Below the pieces are notes generated by a model, which worked only from the letters and a program-made list of their open reading frames with translations, ran no database searches and was not told the origin of the DNA. Below, piece after piece: positions 17,233 to 26,204 of a stretch of DNA of 64,000 nt. This stretch comes from Paenibacillus pabuli (GTDB lineage Bacteria; Bacillota; Bacilli; Paenibacillales; Paenibacillaceae). Made by a program: the position numbers and the translations under genes. How positions within the stretch are numbered: position 1 is the first letter of the stretch; each line of letters starts with the position of its first letter. The DNA lies in assembly GCF_039831995.1 (NCBI RefSeq), contig NZ_JBDOIO010000004.1:1-64000 (forward strand), read 5' to 3'.

Positions 17233-17667
17233 TTAGAATAAAGTTAGAGCAAGCGCACCCAGCATCAAGACCAAGGCGGCCATTCGTTTGCTTCCCACCG
17301 GTTTGCGACTGCTTCCCAGCCATCCATAATGATCAATTAGAATACTGGTCACCATCTGCCCAACGACTATGGCAATCATGGAGATTCCTACGCCCACAAT
17401 CGGAACACCAATGACTAAAGTCAGCAGGTAGATGACCCCGAGCAAACCACCGAGAAGGTTCCATTTTGGAAATTTGGTGAGGGCAGAGAGGTTTCCTTTG
17501 CCGAAGAAAATCAACAGAATCAATGAGATAATCGCACCCATGAAGAAATTATAAAAATCAGCTTCCAACGTGCCGACATGTTCCCCAAGCTTGCCGTACA
17601 GTGCCCCCTCAAAACTTAAAAGAGCTCCTGTCGCAATGGCGATGATATAAAAAATCAGCTTTTTCAA
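17233..17667 (-). CDS. YdcZ-type (DUF606, half-size DMT) membrane transporter, copy 1
   Basis: A 144-residue membrane protein, first gene of the pair. The TTG at 17667 is chosen because AAGGAG lies ten bases upstream and the following residues (KKLIFYIIAIATGALLSFEGALYGKLG) begin the first helix; the frame is open to 17709. About five transmembrane helices. GQMVTSILIDHYGWLGS matches the corresponding stretch of its partner. It is divergent from an AraC-family regulator, which suggests inducible efflux or uptake. Confidence 0.85.
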   Translation of the reverse strand: MKKLIFYIIAIATGALLSFEGALYGKLGEHVGTLEADFYNFFMGAIISLILLIFFGKGNLSALTKFPKWNLLGGLLGVIYLLTLVIGVPIVGVGISMIAIVVGQMVTSILIDHYGWLGSSRKPVGSKRMAALVLMLGALALTLF

Positions 17668-17747
17668 TCGATTTCGACTCCTTGAAATGTGATTAATGTG
17701 CAGGTGCATGACTCATCATAAGGAAATGGAGAGGGGAAGACAATGAA

Positions 17748-17787
17748 AGATCTTGCTTTGTTTTTCTGAAAAATTATAGATCTTGCT
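17748..17787. promoter_or_regulatory. Direct repeat AGATCTTGCT x2, AraC-type site candidate
   Basis: AGATCTTGCT occurs at 17748-17757 and 17778-17787, 30 bases start to start (about three helical turns), between the AraC-family gene and the transporter pair. Confidence 0.5.
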
Positions 17788-17852
17788 GTGGCAAACAGGG
17801 TATATTAATACAGCTAGAGAGAGATCAAGCATGGATATAGGAGGAGACAGCA

Positions 17853-18692
17853 ATGAACGAGACAAGAAAAGAAACGTCCTCCCGGTTGCTGTATATAGGC
17901 AAAGTCAATGGCAATCCCAATTGGAATTTCCCGAGTCACATGCATGAGCATATCAGTGAAATCGTCTATGTGTCTGATGGGGAAGGCATTATTAAAATAA
18001 ACGAACATCCTTATACCGTGCAAAAAGGCGATTTGTTAATCTATAACCAAGGTGTCATTCATGAGCAATGTACCTCTCCGGTCTGTCCACTCAGTCTTTA
18101 TTATTGTGGAATAGCCCATATCTATTCAGATGGGTCACGACGAGAGCACCTCATTCCCGAAAACGCATCTCCATATATTAAAACTGAGGGGTACGCTGGC
18201 AGAATCGGCGAGCTGCTTGACTTCATGTATGAGGAATCGTCCAATCAACAGGCAGGTTATGAGAAGATTTGCGAAGGACTGCTCGATGCACTGCTTGCCT
18301 TAATACAGAGGTTGGTTCAACCGAATGTTTCACGAAAGCAAGATTCGGATCATCTGGCTGTGCGGATCAAGGAATATCTTGATGAGAAATACCTACAGCA
18401 CTTGAAACTGCAGGATATCGCTGCGCATTTTCATATGAACCCGTACTACTTATCCCATGTGTTTAAGCACAAGTATGATGATTCCCCAATTCGCTATACT
18501 GTCTACAGAAGAATGGGAGAAGCGAAGTGCCTGCTGACCACGACGGACATGAAGGTGAGTGAGATCGCTCATAGGCTGGGCTATCAGAATGCGAATTATT
18601 TTACGATTCTCTTCACCAAGACCATGGGCGAATCGCCTACCCAATACAAGAAAAATGAACGTTCAGAACGTGTCGATCTGCTGGAGACGTGA
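17853..18692 (+). CDS. AraC-family transcriptional regulator with cupin sensor
   Basis: A 279-residue protein with an N-terminal cupin (about 25-100; HMHEHISEIVYVSDGEG) and a C-terminal double helix-turn-helix (about 170-270; LKLQDIAAHFHMNPYYLSHVFK and VSEIAHRLGYQNANYFTILFTK). Such proteins usually activate genes for uptake or use of a small molecule. The divergent YdcZ-type pair is the likely target. A TATAGGAGGAG site precedes the ATG. Confidence 0.9.
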   Translation: MNETRKETSSRLLYIGKVNGNPNWNFPSHMHEHISEIVYVSDGEGIIKINEHPYTVQKGDLLIYNQGVIHEQCTSPVCPLSLYYCGIAHIYSDGSRREHLIPENASPYIKTEGYAGRIGELLDFMYEESSNQQAGYEKICEGLLDALLALIQRLVQPNVSRKQDSDHLAVRIKEYLDEKYLQHLKLQDIAAHFHMNPYYLSHVFKHKYDDSPIRYTVYRRMGEAKCLLTTTDMKVSEIAHRLGYQNANYFTILFTKTMGESPTQYKKNERSERVDLLET

Positions 18693-18760
18693 TTCGTCTG
18701 TACTTGGCGGTTATCAATTGTTGTTATGGAGCCTAATAGATTTTAGTCATATGGACAAGA

Positions 18761-18794
18761 AAAGGACCTGCTCTTCGTGAGCAGGTCCTTTTGC
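18761..18794 (+). terminator. Terminator after the AraC gene
   Basis: Stem AAAGGACCTGCTC / GAGCAGGTCCTTT with a TTCGT loop. It is nearly symmetric and so may also serve the convergent PHP gene. Confidence 0.88.
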
Positions 18795-18841
18795 GCTATA
18801 CATTGATCCACTACATGATAAGTTTTCGCACGCACTATTGA

Positions 18842-19621
18842 TTAAACTTCCTGCAAGCTGGCGGCTTCGAGCTTGGCAAGGCGTTTCATGACTTTCTTCA
18901 GCATTACCGAGGCTTTGACGCGAAGAGGCAGGTCTGAGGAAACCTCAATGGTGTAATGCCCGGCGAGGATTAGCTGCTTCAGTTCGGCAACAGATACACA
19001 AGGACGGTCCAATACATTGAATACACTGCCGTATTGCAGACATTGGTGCGTGTCACTGCCGGCTGTTACGGGTTTGCCAAGGGACTGAGCGAACGATTCA
19101 ACCTGACTGCGGCAGGTCTGGATGCCGGTTTTGTACATATCTTTCGCGTTTAGATCGAAGGAATCCAGGCGCCCAAGCAGATTGCGATCCAGCTCATACA
19201 GGGGAGTGGATTCCCTGAAAGGATGTGCACCAATTTTGAACAAGGGCCAGGCTTCGGCCAGATGAAGCAGGTCCGCAAAGGGAATGAATGACCCCTTGGC
19301 TGTATAATTTTCCAGGCCGGCACGAACGGCAAGGATATGTTCTTTTTGACCTATCAGCAAAATGTGCCCTGTCTCCTGAATGTCCACTTCCATCCCGGGA
19401 AAAATGCGCAGTCCGTCCGCGTCATAATATTCTCCGTTGTATGGATAGAGACGATCCAGCGTCTCGTAAACATCGTAGAAGTGGCGAGTGTTGAAATGTT
19501 CGGTAAGCGCGAGGGCGTCCAGTCCGCTGGCCTTGGCCTCGGTGACCATTTCAGTGAAGTAGTCGACGGAGAAATCAGAGTTTTTGGATAATTTGCCGTG
19601 AGTATGAAGATCAATACGCAT
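18842..19621 (-). CDS. PHP-domain metal-dependent phosphoesterase/hydrolase
   Basis: A 259-residue protein with the PHP metal ligands: HTH at residues 6-8 (MRIDLHTHGK), an LTEHFN loop near 40, EVD in PGMEVDIQETGH, GAHPF near 150, and the C-terminal GSDTHQ. PHP proteins include histidinol phosphatases and nucleotide or sugar phosphate hydrolases. It is the last gene of the ECF transporter unit, so it may process the imported compound. AAAAGGAG precedes the ATG. Confidence 0.87.
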   Translation of the reverse strand: MRIDLHTHGKLSKNSDFSVDYFTEMVTEAKASGLDALALTEHFNTRHFYDVYETLDRLYPYNGEYYDADGLRIFPGMEVDIQETGHILLIGQKEHILAVRAGLENYTAKGSFIPFADLLHLAEAWPLFKIGAHPFRESTPLYELDRNLLGRLDSFDLNAKDMYKTGIQTCRSQVESFAQSLGKPVTAGSDTHQCLQYGSVFNVLDRPCVSVAELKQLILAGHYTIEVSSDLPLRVKASVMLKKVMKRLAKLEAASLQEV

Positions 19622-19664
19622 ATAGAGACACTCCTTTTATTCCATGAATGATTAAGTATATGAA

Positions 19665-20492
19665 TTACAAAATTTCATAATGTGCACCCAGCCAGAAGAG
19701 GAGAGCAGCATAGATCGCTGACCCGACAAGAAAACCGATATCACGTGGGGTAATCTTCAGATGGGCGAGCTTCAGCCGTTTCGAATCGGCATTCTTCATT
19801 CCGTACGAGAAACCACGGGTTTCCAGTGCTTCCACAGTAGTGCGGGAACGCTTGGCGGTAGCCAGCATTAACGGGAAAAAGGATACAACAAACAGTTTCA
19901 TATAGTAGACGACGAGCCGCCAGTAGAACCAGCCGTGTTTGGAAGGAACCTGACCGCGCAATCTGTAGGACAACATAATGTTGCGGAATTCACCAAACAA
20001 GACGGGCAGAATACGGTATGCATACGATAGGCTGAACGAGAATGCCGCAGGCATTCCGAGTGCCAGCAGGCCATCCCCGATTCGTTCCGGGTCCATACCC
20101 GAAAAGACGGTGATGCTTGCCAGGGAGACGATCGACAGCTTCAGGGTTAAGAGTAATAACGGAAATGCTGATTCCAGACTACCTCCGAAGAACAGCGAGA
20201 TAATAAACATCCAGCCCACCTGACCGATCAGCCCCAGACATAGAATGATGATGATGAAGGGAGCAGCGCGTGACAGGATGGTCGTGGTGACCATGAGCAA
20301 AAACATGCCAAGCAGCACCGTGCCATTATGAATGAACCAGGGAACGATGGCAAAGAAGAGATACCAGATCAGCATGACACGCGGATCAATTCGTGCCAGG
20401 CTCGCATGACCGCTGCCATACACGGTATTCATCAACTCCAGCTGAATGCGTTCAATCGATATTTTGTCAAACCAGTTGCGGACAAGCTGCAT
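19665..20492 (-). CDS. ECF transporter transmembrane scaffold EcfT
   Basis: A 275-residue integral membrane subunit that couples the ATPase to the substrate-binding S component. Several membrane helices are seen at about 45-135 and 240-265. The two cytosolic Arg-Gly coupling motifs that dock on the ATPases are visible (YRLRG near 175 and LETRG near 222). The ATG at 20492 (or TTG 20495) lies inside the 3' end of the ATPase gene, giving tight coupling. AAGGAGG is upstream. Confidence 0.88.
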   Translation of the reverse strand: MQLVRNWFDKISIERIQLELMNTVYGSGHASLARIDPRVMLIWYLFFAIVPWFIHNGTVLLGMFLLMVTTTILSRAAPFIIIILCLGLIGQVGWMFIISLFFGGSLESAFPLLLLTLKLSIVSLASITVFSGMDPERIGDGLLALGMPAAFSFSLSYAYRILPVLFGEFRNIMLSYRLRGQVPSKHGWFYWRLVVYYMKLFVVSFFPLMLATAKRSRTTVEALETRGFSYGMKNADSKRLKLAHLKITPRDIGFLVGSAIYAALLFWLGAHYEIL

Positions 20493-22329
20493 CAATGCCT
20501 TCCTCCTTGGTAAACGAATGATTCAAAAGGTTCTCCACAAATGTCTCGGGAGTCGCGCATAGTGCGGACATACCCAACCGATGCGAAAGTTCCATCATCT
20601 GAGTAAGAGCAAGTCCCGAACGACGCAGAAGCGGCTCATTGGCAAACACCTCCGCAGGTGTTCCATCTGCTTCAACGCGTCCATCATGAAGCACGATGAC
20701 ACGACTGGCCCATTGGGTAACCAGCTGCATGTCATGAGTTGCAATCACGGTTGTCCGGACATGTTGATCCAGTTCATCCAACACGCCGATCAGTTCCTCC
20801 CGCGTAGCCAGATCCAGGTTGGCGGTAGGCTCATCCAGCAGCATAAGAGAGGGTTTCATGGCTGCGCCGATCGCAAGGGTAACGCGTCGCTGTTGTCCAC
20901 CGCTGAGGAGACGGGCATCCCGCTCCTGTAACGGGGTAAGCCGAAAGCGATCGAGTACATGTGCGATTTGCTCATCGGCTCCCTGGATGCGGCGGGTTCT
21001 CAAGAAATACGAGACCTCTTTGCGCACACTGTCTTCGATAAACATTTCCGACGAATTCTGAAAAATATAAGCGACTCGGCCGGCCAGCTGTTCCAAGGAT
21101 GAACGATGTGTGATATCCCCAAGCACACTGACACTGCCTTCCTGAGGCAGACTGATGCCGGCCATGAGCCGGAGTAGTGAAGACTTACCTGCACCGTTGT
21201 TGCCTACCAGGGCGATCCGTTCTCCTTCATGGAGTGAAAAGTTAACACCGCGAATGATTTCGTGTTCTTTTTTGCCAAGGCCTCTATACCGCAGACGTGT
21301 ATCCTTGAATTGTACAATCGGGAGAGCAGCAGCATTCGTATGTTCTTCAGACAGTGACTGTACCTTGCTCTCCGCAGCACGGGGCTGTCTGCCCTGTTCG
21401 GCCAGTAGTGCGGATATCGCAGCAGCTTGCTGTTTTTTAAAATAACCCGCGGCTTCCTCCACCGTGATTGGAAGGAGCTGATGATGCAGCTGCTTGCGGT
21501 GGGTTACCTGATCTCGCTTCAATAATGGAGCAGCCTGAAGGGCTGCACGGGTTACTTCAGGTGGCTGAATGCCCAGCCGCTCCAGATCTGTGATACGATT
21601 CAAACCTTCCTTGACGGGCAGATTCCACAGAACACGACCTTTGTCCATCAGGACCACATTCGCACAGAAGTCGGCGATAAATTCAGTATGATGCTCGATG
21701 ACAATAATGGTCTTGCCGTGCTCTGTATTTAACCGATACAGGCATTCATAGATGAGTCTGGCATGCTGTGGATCCAGCTGGGAGACGGGTTCGTCCACGA
21801 TGAGAATGTCTGGGTCCATGGATAGTGCCCCAGCGAGCGCAAGCAGATGCTTCTGCCCGCCGCTCAATTCCCAGATGTACCGATTGTGGATGGAGTCCAG
21901 ACCGCACATCGTCAGCGCACGTTCACCCAGCTCCTTATAGTTGGCCAGTCCGTAATTCAGCGGAGCAAAGCAAGCTTCATCAAGCACGGTTGGACGCACC
22001 AGCTGATTATCAAAATCCTGATAGACATATCCAATTTTTCTGGACAGGTCTGCAACACTTTGACCTTCTGCAGGGATACCCAGCACATGTACTTCACCCG
22101 CGAAGTCTCCCGTGTAGAATTGGGGAATGAGGCCGTTGAACAATTTGCACATCGTTGACTTGCCGCATCCGTTGCCTCCAATAATGGCAGTGAAACTTCC
22201 GCGGGGAAGCTCAAGTGAAGCTCCGTTCAGAACAGGTTCTTCCGAACCCGGGTAGGTAAAGGTAACGTTACGGATAGCAATGGCGGTAGCTGGTGAAGTA
22301 GCAGAGTCAGAAGAAGGTATATTAGGCAT
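20467..22329 (-). CDS. ECF transporter ATPase, two ABC domains fused
   Basis: The energising subunit of a group II-like ECF importer. The 620-residue protein holds two complete ABC cassettes: domain 1 (about 15-250) with Walker A GGNGCGKST (51-59), LSGGQ and ILIVDEP; domain 2 (about 335-590) with GNNGAGKSS, LSGGQQRRV and LMLLDEPTANLD. A linker of about 80 residues joins them. Most Firmicutes encode EcfA1 and EcfA2 separately, so the fusion marks a dedicated system like YkoD or CbiO2-type fusions. It overlaps the S-component gene by eight bases and EcfT by 26. Confidence 0.93.
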   Translation of the reverse strand: MPNIPSSDSATSPATAIAIRNVTFTYPGSEEPVLNGASLELPRGSFTAIIGGNGCGKSTMCKLFNGLIPQFYTGDFAGEVHVLGIPAEGQSVADLSRKIGYVYQDFDNQLVRPTVLDEACFAPLNYGLANYKELGERALTMCGLDSIHNRYIWELSGGQKHLLALAGALSMDPDILIVDEPVSQLDPQHARLIYECLYRLNTEHGKTIIVIEHHTEFIADFCANVVLMDKGRVLWNLPVKEGLNRITDLERLGIQPPEVTRAALQAAPLLKRDQVTHRKQLHHQLLPITVEEAAGYFKKQQAAAISALLAEQGRQPRAAESKVQSLSEEHTNAAALPIVQFKDTRLRYRGLGKKEHEIIRGVNFSLHEGERIALVGNNGAGKSSLLRLMAGISLPQEGSVSVLGDITHRSSLEQLAGRVAYIFQNSSEMFIEDSVRKEVSYFLRTRRIQGADEQIAHVLDRFRLTPLQERDARLLSGGQQRRVTLAIGAAMKPSLMLLDEPTANLDLATREELIGVLDELDQHVRTTVIATHDMQLVTQWASRVIVLHDGRVEADGTPAEVFANEPLLRRSGLALTQMMELSHRLGMSALCATPETFVENLLNHSFTKEEGIDAACPQLV

Positions 22330-23209
22330 AAGGACGATTCTCCGTACCGGAAGCCACTTTGCTTTTGCTCCGTTTCGCTCGCATGATCCATATGGTTACG
22401 ACCGCGATGAAAGCGGCAGCGCCGATACTAATCCAGATCGAGGCTGAACCGTATTGATCTGCATAGTCCGTTTCCCATACGGCGAAGTTGATGTCCATCT
22501 CAGACAAGGATTCTGCACCAAAAGCCAGTGCGAGCAGCAGCAGACCGACCAGGAACAGTTTCGGACGGAAGAAACCGATACCTTCATACTTCATGCCAGG
22601 ATTACGTGGTTTGATGCCGAGCAGTGGCTCGATTTTGCCATAGAGAAGAGGAACAAGGTAAAGCGTAGGCAGCAGAGCGAACAGGATACCCGAGAATAAT
22701 ACGTCATTCAGGAACCCAACGCCTTCAATCAGCACAACACTCTCGGCAAGCCCGGGAACGGCTTCGAGTTCTTCCACGCCAATCCATACTTTGCCGATAT
22801 CGACCAATGAACTGAGAAATTGATGAATGATGACCCCGGTCATGGCTGCGATGCCGACTTGCCTGCGATTGCGGGGATCACGGACCATGCGGCCGGCGAC
22901 ATACATCGCGAAGGAAAAAGTAATGAATTTCTCCAGTTCGCCGAGTCCGCCGAATTGCCCCAGCATCAGCTCACCGAAGATGACTTCACCAAGAGCAGCA
23001 CCGAGAGCGGCAATCATGGGATGGAACAGGATGCAGAGCGTCAGTGGAATAAAAGCAAAATATTCAACGGACAATTCAATGGGTCCAAGCTGCAGCTTGG
23101 GGATGAGCTCTGTAAACATGTTGGACAAGCCGTACAGTGACATGGAAAGCACAAACACCATCATTTTCTGTGAAGACGTCAGCGTATAACGCTCAGTCAT
23201 CTTCTTCAT
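22322..23209 (-). CDS. ECF transporter S component (substrate unknown)
   Basis: A 295-residue membrane protein, longer than usual S components (about 180-200). It has a first hydrophobic block at about 12-130 (KMMVFVLSMSLYGLSNMF and an Ala/Gly-rich AALGAALGEVIFGE), and C-terminal helices at about 215-235 and 258-280 with a basic end. It is the first gene of the operon with the fused ATPase, EcfT and the PHP enzyme. I do not recognise a vitamin-specific subfamily. It is divergent from an RpiR regulator, which suggests a phosphorylated sugar-like ligand rather than a classical vitamin; this is inference. GGGAGG stands before the ATG. Confidence 0.75.
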   Translation of the reverse strand: MKKMTERYTLTSSQKMMVFVLSMSLYGLSNMFTELIPKLQLGPIELSVEYFAFIPLTLCILFHPMIAALGAALGEVIFGELMLGQFGGLGELEKFITFSFAMYVAGRMVRDPRNRRQVGIAAMTGVIIHQFLSSLVDIGKVWIGVEELEAVPGLAESVVLIEGVGFLNDVLFSGILFALLPTLYLVPLLYGKIEPLLGIKPRNPGMKYEGIGFFRPKLFLVGLLLLALAFGAESLSEMDINFAVWETDYADQYGSASIWISIGAAAFIAVVTIWIMRAKRSKSKVASGTENRPYA

Positions 23210-23296
23210 CGATACATACCTCCCTGAATGTTGTTGATCATAGCCACAGTCTAGGGGCAGAGTATTAACGCAAAGGAAGAGATTTGTAAATCGATC

Positions 23297-23310
23297 GTAA
23301 TATTTATTAC
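23297..23310. promoter_or_regulatory. Palindrome and direct repeats in the ECF/RpiR gap
   Basis: A perfect palindrome GTAATA-TT-TATTAC at 23297-23310; its right half TTTATTACA recurs at 23333-23341. The AT-rich dyad resembles RpiR-family operators. Confidence 0.5.
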
Positions 23311-23410
23311 AAGTATAAAATTTAATGAAAAATTTATTACATACTTAAACCACTTGATCTCTACACAGCTGGTATACTGATGGCAGAGCTAGAAAAGGAG
23401 TGGATCCGGA

Positions 23411-24244
23411 ATGAATTTATTTGCCCAAAAAGAACAGCTATCACCTGGTCATCTGAAAATTGCCGATTTTGTTGAACGTAACCCCGAAGAGATATTATTC
23501 ATGACGGAGCAGGAAATCGCCGACAGGCTCGGAGTGAGTATAGCCACCGTTTCGCGCTTCTGGCGTGCTGTTGGATATGACAATGCCAAAGCGTTCAAAA
23601 TCCGGCTGCGTACCTCCGAGGACACGACACCTGCTCTCAAATTAAATAAAACGATCTCCCGCATGGACACAAGCAGCCTGCCTGTGCAATTGCTGGAAGC
23701 CTCGGTGTCCCATCTGCAGAAGACGTTATCCCATATGAAGCAGGGAGATCTGGAGCAGGCCGCTTCCATCCTTGCTGAAGCAAGAAGAGTATATATCTAT
23801 GCGCCGGGGCCCTCAGCGGGTTTGGCAGAGCTGCTATCATTCCGGTTATCGAGATTTGGTTTAACGGTCATCCATCTGGCCGGAAGCGGACATGAATTGC
23901 TGGAATCCCTGATGCACATGCAGCAGGAGGATATGGTCTTACTAATGAGTTTTACCCGTCTGCTGCCTGAAGCAGAAGTCATTCTGGATTATGCCAAGGA
24001 AGTAAACAGTAAGGCTGTACTCGTGACGGATCGGGAGGATCTGTTATACGGACTGGCAACGGAATTGTCTTTCTATGTGAGCCGCGGTGAGCTGGGGGAA
24101 TTCCACTCTATGGTTACTCCGCTTCTGCTTATGGAACAGCTGGTGCTCACTGTGGGGTTGCTGCAGAAGGAGCTGGCGTTATCCAAGCTGGAGAGGCTCG
24201 CTGAACTGCGCAGCAAATATGCGGGTAAGCTGCCTCGCGGATAA
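23411..24244 (+). CDS. MurR/RpiR-family transcriptional regulator
   Basis: A 277-residue regulator with an N-terminal RpiR helix-turn-helix (about 1-78; MTEQEIADRLGVSIATVSRFWRAVGY) and a SIS domain (about 115-240; YIYAPGPSAGLAELLSFRL and a serine-containing LLMSFTRLLPEAE loop) that binds phosphosugars in characterised members. It is divergent from the ECF/PHP operon, which is its probable target. AAAAGGAG precedes the ATG. Confidence 0.9.
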   Translation: MNLFAQKEQLSPGHLKIADFVERNPEEILFMTEQEIADRLGVSIATVSRFWRAVGYDNAKAFKIRLRTSEDTTPALKLNKTISRMDTSSLPVQLLEASVSHLQKTLSHMKQGDLEQAASILAEARRVYIYAPGPSAGLAELLSFRLSRFGLTVIHLAGSGHELLESLMHMQQEDMVLLMSFTRLLPEAEVILDYAKEVNSKAVLVTDREDLLYGLATELSFYVSRGELGEFHSMVTPLLLMEQLVLTVGLLQKELALSKLERLAELRSKYAGKLPRG

Positions 24245-24314
24245 TTCCTGGTATTGTGGATGATTGTCTAATATGTATTTCTCTTTCCATAGAATGTGAT
24301 GAACGGTACAAATG

Positions 24315-24348
24315 AGGCAGGTCTCCTTAACAGAGGCCTGCTTTTTTA
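24315..24348 (+). terminator. Terminator after the RpiR gene
   Basis: Stem GGCAGGTCTC / GAGGCCTGC with an AT-rich loop and a six-T run. Confidence 0.85.
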
Positions 24349-24452
24349 TTACGCCAAAAAAACGGGAATTATTGTGAGCCTTCGGGGAAAGAATACTCAG
24401 AAATACATGTAGGTTGTGGTGTACAGCATAGAGAAATGTTGGGGTGAGGGTG

Positions 24453-26168
24453 ATGTGGTCCAAAATATTATCATTTGTACCTGAATGGTCGATATGGATG
24501 CAGGCATTTTTGGTTGTGATTATTCCATTCGTCATATTAAAAGTAGCTCGATGGATGAGCTCTTCCATTAGAAAAGGTGCATTCACGAACCCCAATTCAC
24601 AGCAGAAGCAAAGCTCCTGTGATTCCTCTTCAAATGGTCCTGACCAAGCGCAGGGAATCGAAACCGGGGCATATGCGAACATCAAGCTGACGGGGCACTA
24701 TACCACAGATCTGATCAGTTCAAAAGAAACCTTTGGCCAGAATGCCGACGTACATATCCGGGAGTTTTTCATCTATGGTACGGATACGCCTGCGGCTGTC
24801 ATGTATGTCGATGGTCTGGTAGATCAGGAGTTGGTCGATGACCATTTGATCACGCCTCTTATGTTAAGAGGGGTACCCGAACTGAAACAGGATGCCTTCA
24901 TTCATCCGGAAAATGCTCATCTGCTTAAGGGATATCTGAAAAATCATTTGCTGCCGGTCAGTCAGGTAGAAGAAACGGAATCATTGCAGGAACTGGCCCT
25001 GGGTGTTCTGTCAGGTAAAAATGCTCTAATTATTGATGGCATGCCTGGTGCTCTTCTGATCGGATCAGCCAAAGGAAAAACGCGCAGTATTGAAGAGCCG
25101 TTGTCCGAAGCCCTGCTCCGAGGTCCGCGAATTGGTTTTACGGAAAGTCTGAGTGATAATACGGGGGTACTACGGCGATATGGCAGTAATCAGAGTCTGT
25201 TCATACAGAAATATGAAGTAGGCACACGGATCAAAAAGGATCTGGTTATTGCGTATATTCAGGATATAGCCAACCCCGAGATAGTAGCTGAAGTAAAAAA
25301 GCGAATTGAGAAGCTGGATGTGGACGCCATGTTGGAATCTGGGTATGTAGAGCAACTCATTGAGGATGATCAACTGAGTCCTTTTCAGCAGGTGCAAAAT
25401 ACCGAGAGACCGGACCGGGTTATCAGTGCTTTGCTTGAAGGGCGTGTTGCGATATTGCTGGATGGTACACCCTTCGCATTGATTGTGCCGACCACCTTCA
25501 GCATGCTGCTGCAATCACCGGAAGACTACTATGAACGATGGATTCCGGGGACCTTTCTCCGCATGCTTCGTTTTCTGGCAGCCATGATTGCACTTCTCGC
25601 ACCTGCCTTGTATATCTCGTTTATTTCCTTTCATCCGGGTCTGATTCCGACCAAACTGGCATTGACCATTATTGAGACGCGAAAAGGAGTACCTTTTCCC
25701 TCCATTATTGAAGCACTCATTATGGAGACGGCCATTGAGATATTGCGCGAAGCTGGCATACGTCTGCCGAAACCGATTGGACCTGCGATGGGCATCGTCG
25801 GCGGTCTCATTATCGGGGATGCCGCCGTACAGGCGGGGATTGTCAGTCCGTTTCTCGTAATTGTCGTTGCCGTTACGGCAATTTCGTCATTCTCCATTCC
25901 CACATACAGCGCAGGGATAACGCTGCGGATTCTGCGTTTCATAGGCATGTTTAGTGCAGCTATTCTTGGCTTGTACGGGGTGGTTTTGTTTATCCTGTTG
26001 CTCTGCAGTCATCTTGCACGCTTACAGAGCTTCGGCGTTCCATATGTCAGCCCAAGTGTTCCTTATAGATTGTCGGACTGGAAGGACTTTCTGATCAGGG
26101 CGCCAATGAGCATGATGAAGAAACGCCCTTACATGATGAAACCCAAAGATCAGGATCGCAAGAAATGA
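24453..26168 (+). CDS. Spore germination receptor subunit A (GerA/GerKA type)
   Basis: The A subunit of a nutrient germinant receptor in the spore inner membrane. The 571-residue protein has an extra N-terminal hydrophobic helix (about 10-32) and a Ser/Gln-rich linker, then the cytosolic GerA N-domain (about 70-350; [28 protein letters not shown]) and about five membrane helices from about 360 ([42 protein letters not shown]). The ATG at 24453 is used, since GAGGGTG precedes it; the frame also opens at a GTG at 24444. First gene of a three-gene ger operon. Confidence 0.93.
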   Translation: MWSKILSFVPEWSIWMQAFLVVIIPFVILKVARWMSSSIRKGAFTNPNSQQKQSSCDSSSNGPDQAQGIETGAYANIKLTGHYTTDLISSKETFGQNADVHIREFFIYGTDTPAAVMYVDGLVDQELVDDHLITPLMLRGVPELKQDAFIHPENAHLLKGYLKNHLLPVSQVEETESLQELALGVLSGKNALIIDGMPGALLIGSAKGKTRSIEEPLSEALLRGPRIGFTESLSDNTGVLRRYGSNQSLFIQKYEVGTRIKKDLVIAYIQDIANPEIVAEVKKRIEKLDVDAMLESGYVEQLIEDDQLSPFQQVQNTERPDRVISALLEGRVAILLDGTPFALIVPTTFSMLLQSPEDYYERWIPGTFLRMLRFLAAMIALLAPALYISFISFHPGLIPTKLALTIIETRKGVPFPSIIEALIMETAIEILREAGIRLPKPIGPAMGIVGGLIIGDAAVQAGIVSPFLVIVVAVTAISSFSIPTYSAGITLRILRFIGMFSAAILGLYGVVLFILLLCSHLARLQSFGVPYVSPSVPYRLSDWKDFLIRAPMSMMKKRPYMMKPKDQDRKK

Positions 26169-26204
26169 GGACAAGGCTATGAAACTGATGAAGAGGTGAA
26201 ATCA

